Shown here: piece by piece, positions 9,260 to 18,599 of the stretch
How the letters are laid out: each line of letters opens with the position of its first letter
How positions within the stretch are numbered: position 1 is the first letter of the stretch
Source of the DNA: Flavobacterium glaciei
Lineage (GTDB): Bacteria; Bacteroidota; Bacteroidia; Flavobacteriales; Flavobacteriaceae
DNA: 64,000 nt
NCBI RefSeq assembly: GCF_003350545.1
Contig: NZ_QQBA01000001.1
Span: forward strand, 263,489-327,488
Direction: 5' to 3'
Program-made: the position numbers and the translations under genes
Notes under the pieces: generated by a model
The model's input: only the letters and a program-made list of their open reading frames with translations
The model's database searches: none
What the model was told of the DNA's origin: nothing

Positions 9260-10039
9260 TTAAAATTTATCCAAGAAACCCAACTTGATTAACCAATTGA
9301 TTTTTCGAGATTTTTGCAGATTCCGAATGATTCTTTGCTGAACAAAATACTCGTTTAAATCATTCAGGAGTACTGGAAATTCGGCTTCTAAAACTTGACT
9401 TCTCTCGGCCTCCATTATGGATTGATTTTCTGGTAACGAACTGATTCCGTCTTTGTAAAAAATCGAAAAAACAGCGTCCACCTTTCGGTAGGTTACATTA
9501 TGTTTTAGTATCGCTTGAAGCAATAATTTCCAATCAGCAACTATTTTTAAACTTTCGTCATAATATCCTACTCTCTCAAATACAGATTGATGAATAAACG
9601 TACATTGGTGGCAAGGCAAATTGTTATGTAAATACAAAAACGAAAATACAGCAGGATTCTCTAAAATATACGATCTCTCTTTATCAATAACATTGATATT
9701 AAAGTATATCACATCTTCCTTGAAAAGATGTTTTTGAACTTCTTGCAACGACAAAGTATTCATAAAATGATCACCGCTATTCAAGAAAAGCAAATATTCT
9801 CCAGTTGCCTTTGCAATGCCTTTGTTCATGGCATTGTAAATTCCTTTATCCGGTTCACTTACCCAATAGGTAATTTTATCGCTTAGACTTTCTAAATAAG
9901 CAGCACTTTCGTCCGTTGATCCTCCATCAATAACAATAAACTCAAACTCTTGCCAAGTCTGGTTTAATACACTTTCAACGGTTTTTTGCAAACCAAGAAA
10001 GTTATTGTAGTTGATGGTGATAATGGAGAGTTTTTTCAT
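9260..10039 (-). CDS. Glycosyltransferase family 2 (WcaE-like, paralogue of 7497-8279)
   Basis: A 259-aa GT-A protein with LSIITINYNN, IDGGSTDES, SEPDKGIYNAMNKG and LNSGDHFM. Motif content and length match the protein at 7497-8279 almost block for block, and the C-terminal tails (KINWLIKLGFLDKF versus IQLLVKLRFLNQF) are also alike. The pair therefore looks like a duplication followed by divergence, separated by one unrelated GT2. Two related linkages in the repeat unit are a reasonable inference. It starts at an ATG immediately adjoining the stop of the DUF5672 gene. Confidence 0.86.
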   Translation of the reverse strand: MKKLSIITINYNNFLGLQKTVESVLNQTWQEFEFIVIDGGSTDESAAYLESLSDKITYWVSEPDKGIYNAMNKGIAKATGEYLLFLNSGDHFMNTLSLQEVQKHLFKEDVIYFNINVIDKERSYILENPAVFSFLYLHNNLPCHQCTFIHQSVFERVGYYDESLKIVADWKLLLQAILKHNVTYRKVDAVFSIFYKDGISSLPENQSIMEAERSQVLEAEFPVLLNDLNEYFVQQRIIRNLQKSRKINWLIKLGFLDKF

Positions 10040-10882
10040 CTATTTTTGTATAATTTTTGACCAAAAACTATTGTTCCCAGCATAAGGATAATCTTCTCTA
10101 AACCAAGCGTGACAAGCAAAAGGAAGCTGCTTATATTTATTAAATAAATAATCCGGACGCCTATCCCAAGAAAAAAATAAAGATTCATCAACTGAAGGTA
10201 CTTTTAATAGTTTATATATTAAATACATGTTTGAAAAAAAAACATCCTCATTGCCTTCCCATAATTTTGCATAATAGGAACTATTGTTTTTGTATCCAAA
10301 AATATTTAATAAAAGCACTAGTATTCCCTTAATATTCTTAAAAAAATAGCCCCTATTTATATTTCTTTTTTCAGAAATTAATTGTCGCCAATTTTTTAAA
10401 GGTTTTTTTGATGATACTAGATCAATCATGGTTTTTATTTTTCTCAATGAAAAACCACCGTTACCAGGGTACCACAAAGTAGCACCACCTTCGGGGTTTT
10501 TTATAAATTCTTCAAACCATAAACCACCAATATAATCAAAATTCTTTTCTACCCAGAATACTAATTCATCTCTAAAAACAAAACAATCTGTTTGATAGAT
10601 TAATAAATAATCATAGCTAGAAAAGGATTTGTAAAAAAGATCATTGAGCATCAATTTATTATACCCATTCAAATCCTTAAAATAATTTTTATCAAAAAAA
10701 ACAAATGAATTAATTTCTTTGAATTTTTCTTTATAAAATGATAAATCTAAATCTTCTGGACAAACAAAATAAATATCATAGTCCGCAAGCACTTTTATAC
10801 ATTGCTTTACAGATTGAATTTCAAACTCATTTAAGCTTTCCTTATTTATCGGAATTACGATACAAATGGATGTTTTATTCAT
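10040..10882 (-). CDS. DUF5672 protein, probable glycosyltransferase
   Basis: A 280-aa protein that I recognise as DUF5672. It has an alternating strand/helix N-terminus, YLLIYQTDCFVF (about 92-103, with an acidic pair where a GT-A DxD would sit), GNGGFSLRK (140-148) and GNEDVFFS (210-217). The GNGGFSLR and xEDxxF blocks parallel the acceptor and catalytic loops of GT-A transferases, so a glycosyltransferase role is likely though not proven. It overlaps the next gene by 8 bp and abuts the GT2 downstream, placing it firmly in the glycan operon. The local AT content appears higher than in flanking GT genes. Confidence 0.72.
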   Translation of the reverse strand: MNKTSICIVIPINKESLNEFEIQSVKQCIKVLADYDIYFVCPEDLDLSFYKEKFKEINSFVFFDKNYFKDLNGYNKLMLNDLFYKSFSSYDYLLIYQTDCFVFRDELVFWVEKNFDYIGGLWFEEFIKNPEGGATLWYPGNGGFSLRKIKTMIDLVSSKKPLKNWRQLISEKRNINRGYFFKNIKGILVLLLNIFGYKNNSSYYAKLWEGNEDVFFSNMYLIYKLLKVPSVDESLFFSWDRRPDYLFNKYKQLPFACHAWFREDYPYAGNNSFWSKIIQK

Positions 10883-11735
10883 TCGTTCTTTTATATAAAA
10901 GATTCAAAAATTCAAAATGAAACTTTGAAATAGGTTTACTTTTTAATAATCTCAACCATATAAAAAAAGCCGTTTTTATTAGTTTAAAATCAAAAAGTTT
11001 TTGAATAAATAATTTCCCGTTATTGAACTCTATTTTTTCTAACTCTATTGAATTACAACTATTAACTGTATTTAAAGGTAACATTTTACCATATTTTTTA
11101 TCAAAAGTCATAGCTGATGCTACCCACGTTTTATTAATTGTACCTATAGAAAAATGTTCAATCAAAACCTCATTGGTAACAACAATTTTAAGATTTTGTT
11201 TTAAATATTGCAAACACAAGAATAAATCATAATGATGAAATCCCGTTAATGTTTCATCAAAAGAAATAGATTTATTTGATCTTGCAGCCATAAAAACGCC
11301 ATCTATTAAAGAGACCTCAGCATAATTACCTTGATTAAAACCATGGCATTGTACTTCCTTTTGATTGTTTTGTAGTCGATGAATTATATTAACAACCATT
11401 AATTCATCAGGACAATCCCACCAAGCAGATGGCATTCTTGTTTTTATTTTGGAACCTGCTACACCTATTAAGCCTATTTGAATATCATTATCAAATATAT
11501 TTATCACTTTTTTTCCCCAATCCTGTGACTGAAATAAAATATCATCATGAATAAAACACCAATAAGTCCCAATACTCTTTTTGATACCCATATTGTAGGC
11601 CTCAAAAATTGAATATTGGTTTTGAGAATTATCAATAATAATTAGCTCGAAGTTACAGCCTATTGTTTCAGCAATGTTATCCGAAAGATCCTTTGAAATA
11701 AAAGGGGTTCGAGAACAAATAATTATTGAAATCAT
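10875..11735 (-). CDS. StrF-like glycosyltransferase (Glyco_tranf_2_5)
   Basis: A 286-aa protein resembling the Glyco_tranf_2_5/StrF group. It begins MISIIICSRTPF, has IDNSQNQYS, then EAYNMGIKKS before FIHDDI (61-66), which provides the DxD-like acidic pair. GLIGVAGSK and a DLFLCLQYL acidic region follow. The family is a divergent GT2 clade often annotated as glycosyltransferase without a defined substrate. The 8-bp overlap with the DUF5672 gene suggests these two act as a pair. Codon use is very AT-rich. Confidence 0.78.
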   Translation of the reverse strand: MISIIICSRTPFISKDLSDNIAETIGCNFELIIIDNSQNQYSIFEAYNMGIKKSIGTYWCFIHDDILFQSQDWGKKVINIFDNDIQIGLIGVAGSKIKTRMPSAWWDCPDELMVVNIIHRLQNNQKEVQCHGFNQGNYAEVSLIDGVFMAARSNKSISFDETLTGFHHYDLFLCLQYLKQNLKIVVTNEVLIEHFSIGTINKTWVASAMTFDKKYGKMLPLNTVNSCNSIELEKIEFNNGKLFIQKLFDFKLIKTAFFIWLRLLKSKPISKFHFEFLNLLYKRTNE

Positions 11736-11749
11736 TATCGATGGATTAT

Positions 11750-12568
11750 TTATTTTGTTAATTTTCCAAAAATCATTAATCCAACCTTAAAAAAATAAGC
11801 AACAAATAGCTTTAAAAAATTTCTCTCTTGTTTAACATAATTTATATAATTATTGCAACTACTTAATAATTCAGAAACAGTTAATTTGCCAATACCTTTT
11901 GATATTAATAAAAAAATTCTATCCGATTTAAATTCTTTATCATTATATGTTGCACTAAATCCACCGTATGTAAAATTAGCAATTATTTGATCTATGTATA
12001 CATAAGAAATTTTTGAAGAAAAAAACCAATTGATATTATGATGCCAATCTGCGTACGCTTTATATTTTAAATTGTATTTGCCTATTTTATTAAAGATACT
12101 TCTCCTAAAAAATATAGCTTGGTGACAAATATTTTGGTTTAGCAATTTAGAATAAGTGAACATCCCATCATAACTCCCATTAAAGTATTCAGAATAAACA
12201 TTACCATATACTATTTCATTATTTTTAATCTGTTTATTATTTAAAAACTGCTCTAATGTGGTCGACTCATACAAAGAATCATCGCTGCCCAAAAAACACA
12301 ACCATTCTCCTAAAGCCAAATCAATCCCTTTATTCATTGCATCATAAATTCCATCGTCTTTTTCTGAATAGATATTAATCTTATTAAACTTCTTTTTATA
12401 TTTTTTTACAATTTTTATAGTATCATCTGATGATAAACCATCCATAATCAATACCTCTAAATCAGTAAATGTTTGATTAAAAACACTATCTAATGCAACT
12501 GACAAAGTAGAACCAGAGTTAAATGTTGGGATAATTATTGAAAATATAGGTGAATTTGTAGTAATCAT
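11750..12568 (-). CDS. Glycosyltransferase family 2
   Basis: A 272-aa GT-A enzyme. FSIIIPTFNSGSTL is the first strand, MDGLSSDD (42-49) the nucleotide site, KDDGIYDAMNKGID the subgroup motif, and FLGSDDSLY (92-100) the metal-site region. It belongs to the same broad WcaE-like clade as the paralogous pair nearby but is more divergent. The C-terminus is hydrophobic (LFVAYFFKVGLMIFG) and could be a membrane anchor. It lies 40 bp after the preceding gene. Donor unknown. Confidence 0.86.
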   Translation of the reverse strand: MITTNSPIFSIIIPTFNSGSTLSVALDSVFNQTFTDLEVLIMDGLSSDDTIKIVKKYKKKFNKINIYSEKDDGIYDAMNKGIDLALGEWLCFLGSDDSLYESTTLEQFLNNKQIKNNEIVYGNVYSEYFNGSYDGMFTYSKLLNQNICHQAIFFRRSIFNKIGKYNLKYKAYADWHHNINWFFSSKISYVYIDQIIANFTYGGFSATYNDKEFKSDRIFLLISKGIGKLTVSELLSSCNNYINYVKQERNFLKLFVAYFFKVGLMIFGKLTK

Positions 12569-12608
12569 TTATTGTAACTTATATCATTATAATCTCTGAA
12601 AACTTTAT

Positions 12609-13769
12609 TTAAATTGTAGCACTATTAATTAGTTCAATAAAATCGTGTGAAAATTTTTTTACATTTATACTATAATCGATGTAATTAATTTTAGTATCAA
12701 CTTTAATGTGCTTTTTGATTAGTAGAGCTAGCTCATCTGCATCATTTGGTTTAAAAAATTCACAATTGTTTAAAATTTGTTCTCTATGTACTTTAATATC
12801 AGAGAGTAGAATAAATTTATTCAAAGCCTTAACATCCTCAACAACTGTACTCCATCCTTCAAAAAAAGATGGCTGTATAATTGCTTCTGCCTGCTTCATT
12901 AAAAACAATTGCTCATCTCTAGGAATAAATCCTAAAAATTTTACATTGTTTTTTAAATTATGAACTTCTATGAAACTTTTTAAATTTCCCACATAATCAT
13001 TATTTCTATAATCATTCTCATTACCAGAAAACACAACTAAAATACTAATTCCTTCATCTTGTAAAACCTTAAGAGCTTTCAAGACTATCATATGATTTTT
13101 ATGTGCCCAAAACTGATTTGGCAAAAAGAAATATGGGTAACTTATATTGTATTTTTCAACTAATAAATTAGGATTTATATGACTAAAATCGGGGTGAGTG
13201 ACGGCAAAATTAAGTACAAATGTTTTTGCTTTGGCACTTGGATAAAGTCTTTTAAAGTCCATAGCAGCGTCTTTACTACTAAGAACAACAATATCGCCAT
13301 AACAATAAATTTCTCTTTGAATATGTTTTCGACTTTTTATTTCTTCTTCAGAAAAATATTGTGGTAAATGCTCTTCTTGAAAATCAGGAATCCAATTAAC
13401 TTTTTTTAAATCACTAACTTGTATTGCATCGACTGAATTAGGATATAAAAAATCAATAACTGGTTGTTTAGGTTTCTTAACTAATAATGGCCTTTTTATG
13501 ATTTTTCTGCTAAATTTATTTAAAATATTTTCAAATAAATTATAATTAATCTCTGGTAAGGGGAAAACAAAATATTCTAAAAATGGGTAATTTGTTTCTT
13601 TTTTAACTAAATCAAAATTTGCAACACTATCAGAGAGAATGACAAGAACTGGTTTTTCTTTGTCGTTTAAAATATTAAGTGCATGAATAATATTAAGGAT
13701 ATAATAGCTTCCTGCAATCCAATTTTCATTATATGAAAAAATTAAACCTATTCTCTTTCTTTTAACCAT
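12609..13769 (-). CDS. Glycosyltransferase family 4 (GT-B)
   Basis: A 386-aa two-domain GT-B protein. The linker and start of the C-terminal domain is YFFLPNQFWAHKNH. VKFLGFIPRDEQL leads into QPSFFEGWSTVVEDVKAL, the donor-binding acidic loop typical of GT4 retaining enzymes, followed by LLSDIKVHREQI. Relatives are often mannosyl- or rhamnosyltransferases, but this cannot be decided here. Its start overlaps the end of the SDR gene by 22 bp. It has no membrane segment. Confidence 0.86.
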   Translation of the reverse strand: MVKRKRIGLIFSYNENWIAGSYYILNIIHALNILNDKEKPVLVILSDSVANFDLVKKETNYPFLEYFVFPLPEINYNLFENILNKFSRKIIKRPLLVKKPKQPVIDFLYPNSVDAIQVSDLKKVNWIPDFQEEHLPQYFSEEEIKSRKHIQREIYCYGDIVVLSSKDAAMDFKRLYPSAKAKTFVLNFAVTHPDFSHINPNLLVEKYNISYPYFFLPNQFWAHKNHMIVLKALKVLQDEGISILVVFSGNENDYRNNDYVGNLKSFIEVHNLKNNVKFLGFIPRDEQLFLMKQAEAIIQPSFFEGWSTVVEDVKALNKFILLSDIKVHREQILNNCEFFKPNDADELALLIKKHIKVDTKINYIDYSINVKKFSHDFIELINSATI

Positions 13770-14653
13770 TCCGTATATTCTTTTAATCCCACTTCAATAG
13801 GTATTGACTGTTCAAAATTCATTTTTTGAAGTTTTTCGGTATTTGCAACCCAATTAATTGGATCTCCTAATCTTGTTTTACCTTCAAACACAACTTGTAT
13901 CTGAGAATTAAAATATTTAAAAAAAATAGAGGCAACACATTCTATAGTTATTTCTTTTGAACTTGCAATATTAATTATATCATTTTTAAAATTTGAGTAT
14001 TGAATTACTTTATTTATTGCTAATACTAAATCTTTTATATGGATGAAATCTCTACTTTCAGCTCCTGTACCAAATAGTTGAACTTGATTTTTTGAATCTG
14101 ATTTTTTATACAAATCCCAAAACAATTGCTTTTCTAGTCCATTCCCATAGGCAGAAAAAATTCGTAATGAACAGGTTGCAATGTTATAATTTTCATGAAA
14201 TTCTTTACATATATCTTCAGCCATTTTTTTATGAATACCGTAAGGAGAAATAGGGTTTAATGGATGATTTTCATCAATAGGTAAATATTTTGGATTGCCA
14301 TATACGGCCGCACTAGATAAATTAATGTACTTACATGTAGCGTTTAACTTTCTAATGGCATCTAACTGTTTAAAAACATTTACAGTATTTAGTACGAAAT
14401 CGCGTTGTGGATTCTTTAAACTGTCAGGTACACTTGCAGCTCCTGAACAATTTATACAAACATCAAACTGTTGTGATTCAAAAATATCACAATAATCCGC
14501 ATTTGTTGAATCTAACAAAAAATATTTTTCTAAAGTATGATCTGTCACCACGTCACATTGCCAAACATCATTGCCATTTGAAAAGTATTTAACACAGTGA
14601 CTACCTATGAATCCTTTTGAACCGATGATTAATATTTTCATTTTTTTATACAT
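13748..14653 (-). CDS. NAD(P)-dependent nucleotide-sugar epimerase/dehydratase (SDR)
   Basis: A 301-aa extended SDR. The dinucleotide-binding GSKGFIG glycine motif is at about 11-17, NLSSAAVYG provides the catalytic Ser, and SPYGIHKKMAED carries the Tyr-x3-Lys pair. RDFIHIKDL is the usual sugar-side motif. It converts a nucleotide sugar to its epimer or 4-keto form for the adjacent glycosyltransferases; which one is unclear. The start could be the ATG at 14653 or an internal ATG four codons later (MKILIIG). It overlaps both neighbours (22 and 16 bp). Confidence 0.83.
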   Translation of the reverse strand: MYKKMKILIIGSKGFIGSHCVKYFSNGNDVWQCDVVTDHTLEKYFLLDSTNADYCDIFESQQFDVCINCSGAASVPDSLKNPQRDFVLNTVNVFKQLDAIRKLNATCKYINLSSAAVYGNPKYLPIDENHPLNPISPYGIHKKMAEDICKEFHENYNIATCSLRIFSAYGNGLEKQLFWDLYKKSDSKNQVQLFGTGAESRDFIHIKDLVLAINKVIQYSNFKNDIINIASSKEITIECVASIFFKYFNSQIQVVFEGKTRLGDPINWVANTEKLQKMNFEQSIPIEVGLKEYTEWLKERE

Positions 14654-15504
14654 AAATAAGAATACATTCTACCCGGTATTTTATTCTCATCGTAAAAATT
14701 TTTCTTGTTCAAACCAATTTTTTTTAAATATAATTTTTGAAGAAATGATATTTTGGATAAAATCCCTATTTTATTGTTTAAATGTGTAATTGCTTTTGAT
14801 TTAGATAATTGAAAAATATTAGTAATTTCTTCTTTTGTAGAAGGGAAATAGTTAATTACACTATCATAATATTTCATTTCTTTTTTAATCTCTAATCCTG
14901 CATTTTCCATGGCATTTTTATATTCTGTTGGTTTAAATGCATTTTCGCCACCATAAAATTTTTGCAATGGATGGTTTTCTAAAAACCATTCTTTATCATT
15001 TTTATTAAAGATTACGTGGTCACGAATGGTAATAAATAACCCGTTTTTTTTTGTCACTCTACTTGCTTCAGCAACAAACTTTCCTAAATCATAAGCATGA
15101 TGCATGCATTGTCTAGCATAAACAATATCAAAACTGTCATTTGGCAATTGAAGCTCTTCAGCAAAAGCTTCATAAACTTCTAGATTATCTAAATTGTAAT
15201 GTGTTTTTAATTTTCTAATTGCACCAGCTCCCACAGTATCGCTTGAATCGGGTTCTATACTCACAACAGTATATCCCTCTAAAGCCAATGCAACTGCGCT
15301 TATTCCATTTCCACTTCCAATATCTAAAATAGTTTTTGCATTAGGTTGATACTGATTTAATAATTTGAGTGTTTCTCTAAACTCATCGCTTTGCATAAAT
15401 CGTTGCACATTTAAAATTAAATCTTCTTCAAAATAAGCTTTATCAACCAAGTATTTGTATTCTGGTTGTGTACGAATGAATCTTATGGTTTCTTCCCAAG
15501 TCAA
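14638..15504 (-). CDS. Class I SAM-dependent methyltransferase
   Basis: A 288-aa protein with motif I ILDIGSGNGIS, the acidic ribose-binding residue in VVSIEPDSSD, and FDIVYARQCMHH as motif IV, all typical of small-molecule methyltransferases (Methyltransf_11/25). No ATG precedes the conserved region. The TTG start at 15502-15504 overlaps the previous stop in a TTGA arrangement. In an ABC-exporter cluster it may methylate a sugar in the repeat or at the chain end. The substrate is unknown. Confidence 0.83.
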   Translation of the reverse strand: MTWEETIRFIRTQPEYKYLVDKAYFEEDLILNVQRFMQSDEFRETLKLLNQYQPNAKTILDIGSGNGISAVALALEGYTVVSIEPDSSDTVGAGAIRKLKTHYNLDNLEVYEAFAEELQLPNDSFDIVYARQCMHHAYDLGKFVAEASRVTKKNGLFITIRDHVIFNKNDKEWFLENHPLQKFYGGENAFKPTEYKNAMENAGLEIKKEMKYYDSVINYFPSTKEEITNIFQLSKSKAITHLNNKIGILSKISFLQKLYLKKIGLNKKNFYDENKIPGRMYSYLCIKK

Positions 15505-16406
15505 TACGTTTTTTTTATAAATTTAATACAAGCTATACTTCTACAATGAGCTGCTCCATCATCTAATTTTCCTTTCCCTGTATGTGGATTATAAGATTCA
15601 ACTTTTGATAATTCATTTCTTTCTGCATATTTCCAACCTTCTTTTTCGTATTTAAAATAGTCTGATTTAATAGTTCCTTTTACTTCAAGCAAATCAAATA
15701 CTTTTTGCAACATTTCATCATCAAACTGTTGGAAGAAACCGTGATTTTCAAATTTACCATAAGGAAAAGTAATCAACAACTGCCCTCCATTTTTTAAAAC
15801 TCTCAATAATTCTTCTACAACTTTTAAATACTCATAATTCTTAGTAACAACAGGTTCAAAAGTAGATTTTAAATCATACCCATATATTGAATTATCCATA
15901 TCGATATGCTCAAGAGTAGATTGGCAAACAATTTCATCAAAAAAATTATCTCTAAAAGGTAAATCCCTCAAATCACCATAAACATAAGATATTCTTTTAT
16001 GATTGTAACTCTTGTCTTCAGGATAGTAAGTATAGATGTACTTATCTTTATTTTCAATTAATTCATTACTCAATAAATAATCAAAATTAAATGTTGAACC
16101 TGCATCAAGAAAAACTGTTTTACCTTTTTTTAGGTTGGCAAAAATCCAAGGGTATTCTACAATTCTTTCGTCTATACGATAGCCAAAGTTAGCCGGTATT
16201 TTTTTATTAAAAAATTTGTCTAAAACTAAAGGATTAGAAATACAATTAAAAATTGATTCTTGTTTATGATTAGCATAACCTTCCGACCATGGAATCTGAT
16301 CGTTTTTAAAGAAATTAATTTCAATTTCTTTTTTTTTAAGTTCTATTTTATTAGCTTCTTTTTTTAAAAAATAATTGTACCCCTTTGTAATGATTTTTTT
16401 AAGCAT
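15501..16406 (-). CDS. Class I SAM-dependent methyltransferase-like protein
   Basis: About 301 aa from an ATG at 16404-16406, 2 bp after the wzt stop. An upstream in-frame TTG at 16427 is less likely because it lies inside wzt. The N-terminal 60 residues are lysine-rich and predicted soluble. The methyltransferase part has TVFLDAGSTFNFDYL as a modified motif I, YGDLRDLPFRDNFFDEIVCQSTLEHI as motifs II-IV (given here as the start and end of one block), and LRVLKNGGQLLITFPYG. It may modify the exported glycan. The function is inferred from fold and context only. Confidence 0.75.
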   Translation of the reverse strand: MLKKIITKGYNYFLKKEANKIELKKKEIEINFFKNDQIPWSEGYANHKQESIFNCISNPLVLDKFFNKKIPANFGYRIDERIVEYPWIFANLKKGKTVFLDAGSTFNFDYLLSNELIENKDKYIYTYYPEDKSYNHKRISYVYGDLRDLPFRDNFFDEIVCQSTLEHIDMDNSIYGYDLKSTFEPVVTKNYEYLKVVEELLRVLKNGGQLLITFPYGKFENHGFFQQFDDEMLQKVFDLLEVKGTIKSDYFKYEKEGWKYAERNELSKVESYNPHTGKGKLDDGAAHCRSIACIKFIKKTY

Positions 16407-16408
16407 TA

Positions 16409-17671
16409 TTATTTTATTAAGTTCCAATTACAATTAACAAACACACAACCATAATCTGCACTTCCATAAATATGAAAATCAGAACCCGTTTCCACAATTT
16501 CAAAAGATAGGCATTCTTCAAGAAAATCAATTAGTTCTACATTAGGTACGTGCATACCAAAAGTAAGATTGAATTTATTTGGAACTAAAAACTGTTGAGG
16601 TAAATCTACATCAAATTCATATACACCTTCTTTATCGATTTCAGATATTAATTTAATTTCAGAAGTAAATATTATTCTTTCATTTTTATCCAATACTCTA
16701 AAACTTAAATGTGAATTAAGATGTTTTTCTACCACTTGTACTCTTATCTTTATGGTAATTAACTCATCGTAACCAAACTCCGTTCTTATAGCACCATTCT
16801 TATCCACAATAGCTAGACTTATAAATCCAGATTCTTCAATTGCTTCATTGATGTAAGTACCCACATAGCCATCATATTGGTTTGACTGCAAATAATAATC
16901 AATTCCCTCGCTAGTATTACCTTCAAAAACTACTGAACCGTATTCTAAGACAATGGCTTTAGTACATAATTGTTTAATAGCCGCCATATTATGACTCACA
17001 AACAAAACCGTTCGTCCTCCTTCTCGAGAAATATCCTGCATTTTACCAATGGCTTTCTTCTGGAACTCCGCATCACCAACTGCTAAAACCTCATCGATAA
17101 TCAAAATTTCAGGCTCTAGAAATGCCGCAACTGCAAAAGCCAAACGCACATACATCCCGCTACTATATCGCTTTACTGGAGTATCAATATAACGCTCACA
17201 TCCTGAGAACTCGATAATTTCATCCAGTTTTGAGGCGATCTCTTTTTTTGTCATCCCTAAGATAGCGCCATTCAAGTAAATGTTTTCTCTACCGGTCATT
17301 TCACCATTGAATCCAGTTCCAACCTCCAATAATGAAGCTACACGACCACCAAATTTTATGCTTCCTGTAGTAGGTGCTGTAACTCGAGACAATATCTTCA
17401 ACAAAGTAGATTTTCCTGCTCCATTTTTTCCAATAATCCCAAGAACTTCGCCACGTTCTACTTCAAAGTTGATTTCTTGCAAAGCCCAAACGTAATCACT
17501 CTCCGCTTTAGTAGAGCGGTCATTTATATCTCCAATTTTTAAATATGGATCTTCTTTGCCACGTACTTGATGCCACCAACGGTTCAAGTCATGACTCAAA
17601 CTGCCCATGCCCACTTGACCTAAACGGTATTGCTTGGAGATATTCTCGGCTTTTAATATAATGTTTTTCAA
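16409..17671 (-). CDS. wzt: ABC glycan exporter ATPase with carbohydrate-binding tail
   Basis: A 420-aa Wzt. The nucleotide-binding domain has Walker A GKNGAGKST (81-89), signature SSGMYVR (170-176) and Walker B LIIDE (190-194) with the H-loop in LFVSHNM. From about residue 270 onward there is a beta-rich Wzt-type C-terminal domain, which in characterised systems recognises the modified non-reducing end of the glycan. It powers export of a lipid-linked polymer across the inner membrane with Wzm, encoded 58 bp upstream. The conserved start ILKAENISKQYRLG lies just after a TTG, which is taken as start. The two methyltransferases next door could make the terminal cap it reads. Confidence 0.93.
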   Translation of the reverse strand: MKNIILKAENISKQYRLGQVGMGSLSHDLNRWWHQVRGKEDPYLKIGDINDRSTKAESDYVWALQEINFEVERGEVLGIIGKNGAGKSTLLKILSRVTAPTTGSIKFGGRVASLLEVGTGFNGEMTGRENIYLNGAILGMTKKEIASKLDEIIEFSGCERYIDTPVKRYSSGMYVRLAFAVAAFLEPEILIIDEVLAVGDAEFQKKAIGKMQDISREGGRTVLFVSHNMAAIKQLCTKAIVLEYGSVVFEGNTSEGIDYYLQSNQYDGYVGTYINEAIEESGFISLAIVDKNGAIRTEFGYDELITIKIRVQVVEKHLNSHLSFRVLDKNERIIFTSEIKLISEIDKEGVYEFDVDLPQQFLVPNKFNLTFGMHVPNVELIDFLEECLSFEIVETGSDFHIYGSADYGCVFVNCNWNLIK

Positions 17672-17729
17672 TGGAGGAATAATTGGTTAACTGTTTTTTC
17701 GGTTAATCGTGTAATCAATAATAATAAAT

Positions 17730-18599
17730 TTAAACCGTATCTATAAATCGCTTCTCCGTTCTATTAAATAGCAAAACGCCTACTAAAAAGATTATGATGG
17801 TAACAATTGTTGTATACGCCATACCAGCAAAAGGTAATTCGCCAACACTCAACAACATAAAACGAGATGTTTCAATAATGTAGGCTACCGGATTATAAAC
17901 AATTATCCAAGCGTACTTAGGCATTTTGCTAGCAATCAAGCTCATAGGATAAAACACGCCCGAAATATACATTAAAAGCTGAACACCAAAACCTATTAAA
18001 TACATTAGATCACGGTACTTTGTTACCATAGAGGAAATAATCATTCCTAAGCCTAAGCCTAACACGCCCATAATAAGAATTACAAAAGGAAGAAAAAAAG
18101 TCCATTTATTAAATGAAATGGCAGCTCCATCCTTATAGAAATAGACAAAAAAACCTAAAAATATAAGCAACTGAATAACTAATTTGACCAAGTTAGAAAT
18201 AACGGTTGTCAATGGTGCTATAATCCGTGGAAAATAGACTTTCCCAAAAATCCCTGCATTATTACCAAACGTATTAGAGGTCCCTGACAGACAGGTAGAA
18301 AAATAATTCCAAACCGTTATACTAGCCAGATTGAATAAAAAAGGAGGTACATTCCCCGTACTGATTCCAGCAAGATTATTAAAAACAATCGTAAAAGTTA
18401 CGGAGGTAAACAAAGGTTGTATCAGATACCATAGTGGTCCCAGAACTGTTTGTTTATATACCGTCACTACATCTCTTTTTACAAAAAGCATCAGTAAATC
18501 ACGGTATTGCCAAACTTCCTTGAGGTTTAGCGAGAAGAATTTGTTTTTAGGTGTTATTTCAAACAGCCACGTGGTATTGGTTTGTTCGGGTTGGTTCAT
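17730..18599 (-). CDS. wzm: ABC glycan exporter permease
   Basis: A 289-aa ABC-2-type permease. After a cytoplasmic N-terminus with EVWQYRDLLMLFVKRD, there are about six hydrophobic helices, among them LWYLIQPLFTSVTFTIVF and a C-terminal TTIVTIIIFLVGVLLFN. GKVYFPRIIAP is the coupling region typical of Wzm/KpsM. It forms the membrane channel for the O-antigen or capsule chain together with Wzt. It is the first gene of the leftward cluster. A long, otherwise empty divergent region separates it from the plus-strand genes. Confidence 0.93.
   Translation of the reverse strand: MNQPEQTNTTWLFEITPKNKFFSLNLKEVWQYRDLLMLFVKRDVVTVYKQTVLGPLWYLIQPLFTSVTFTIVFNNLAGISTGNVPPFLFNLASITVWNYFSTCLSGTSNTFGNNAGIFGKVYFPRIIAPLTTVISNLVKLVIQLLIFLGFFVYFYKDGAAISFNKWTFFLPFVILIMGVLGLGLGMIISSMVTKYRDLMYLIGFGVQLLMYISGVFYPMSLIASKMPKYAWIIVYNPVAYIIETSRFMLLSVGELPFAGMAYTTIVTIIIFLVGVLLFNRTEKRFIDTV

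Noticed and set aside
16407..16427. Upstream TTG start for the second methyltransferase gene
   Set aside because: It would lie inside the end of wzt, and an ATG at 16404-16406 directly follows the wzt stop.
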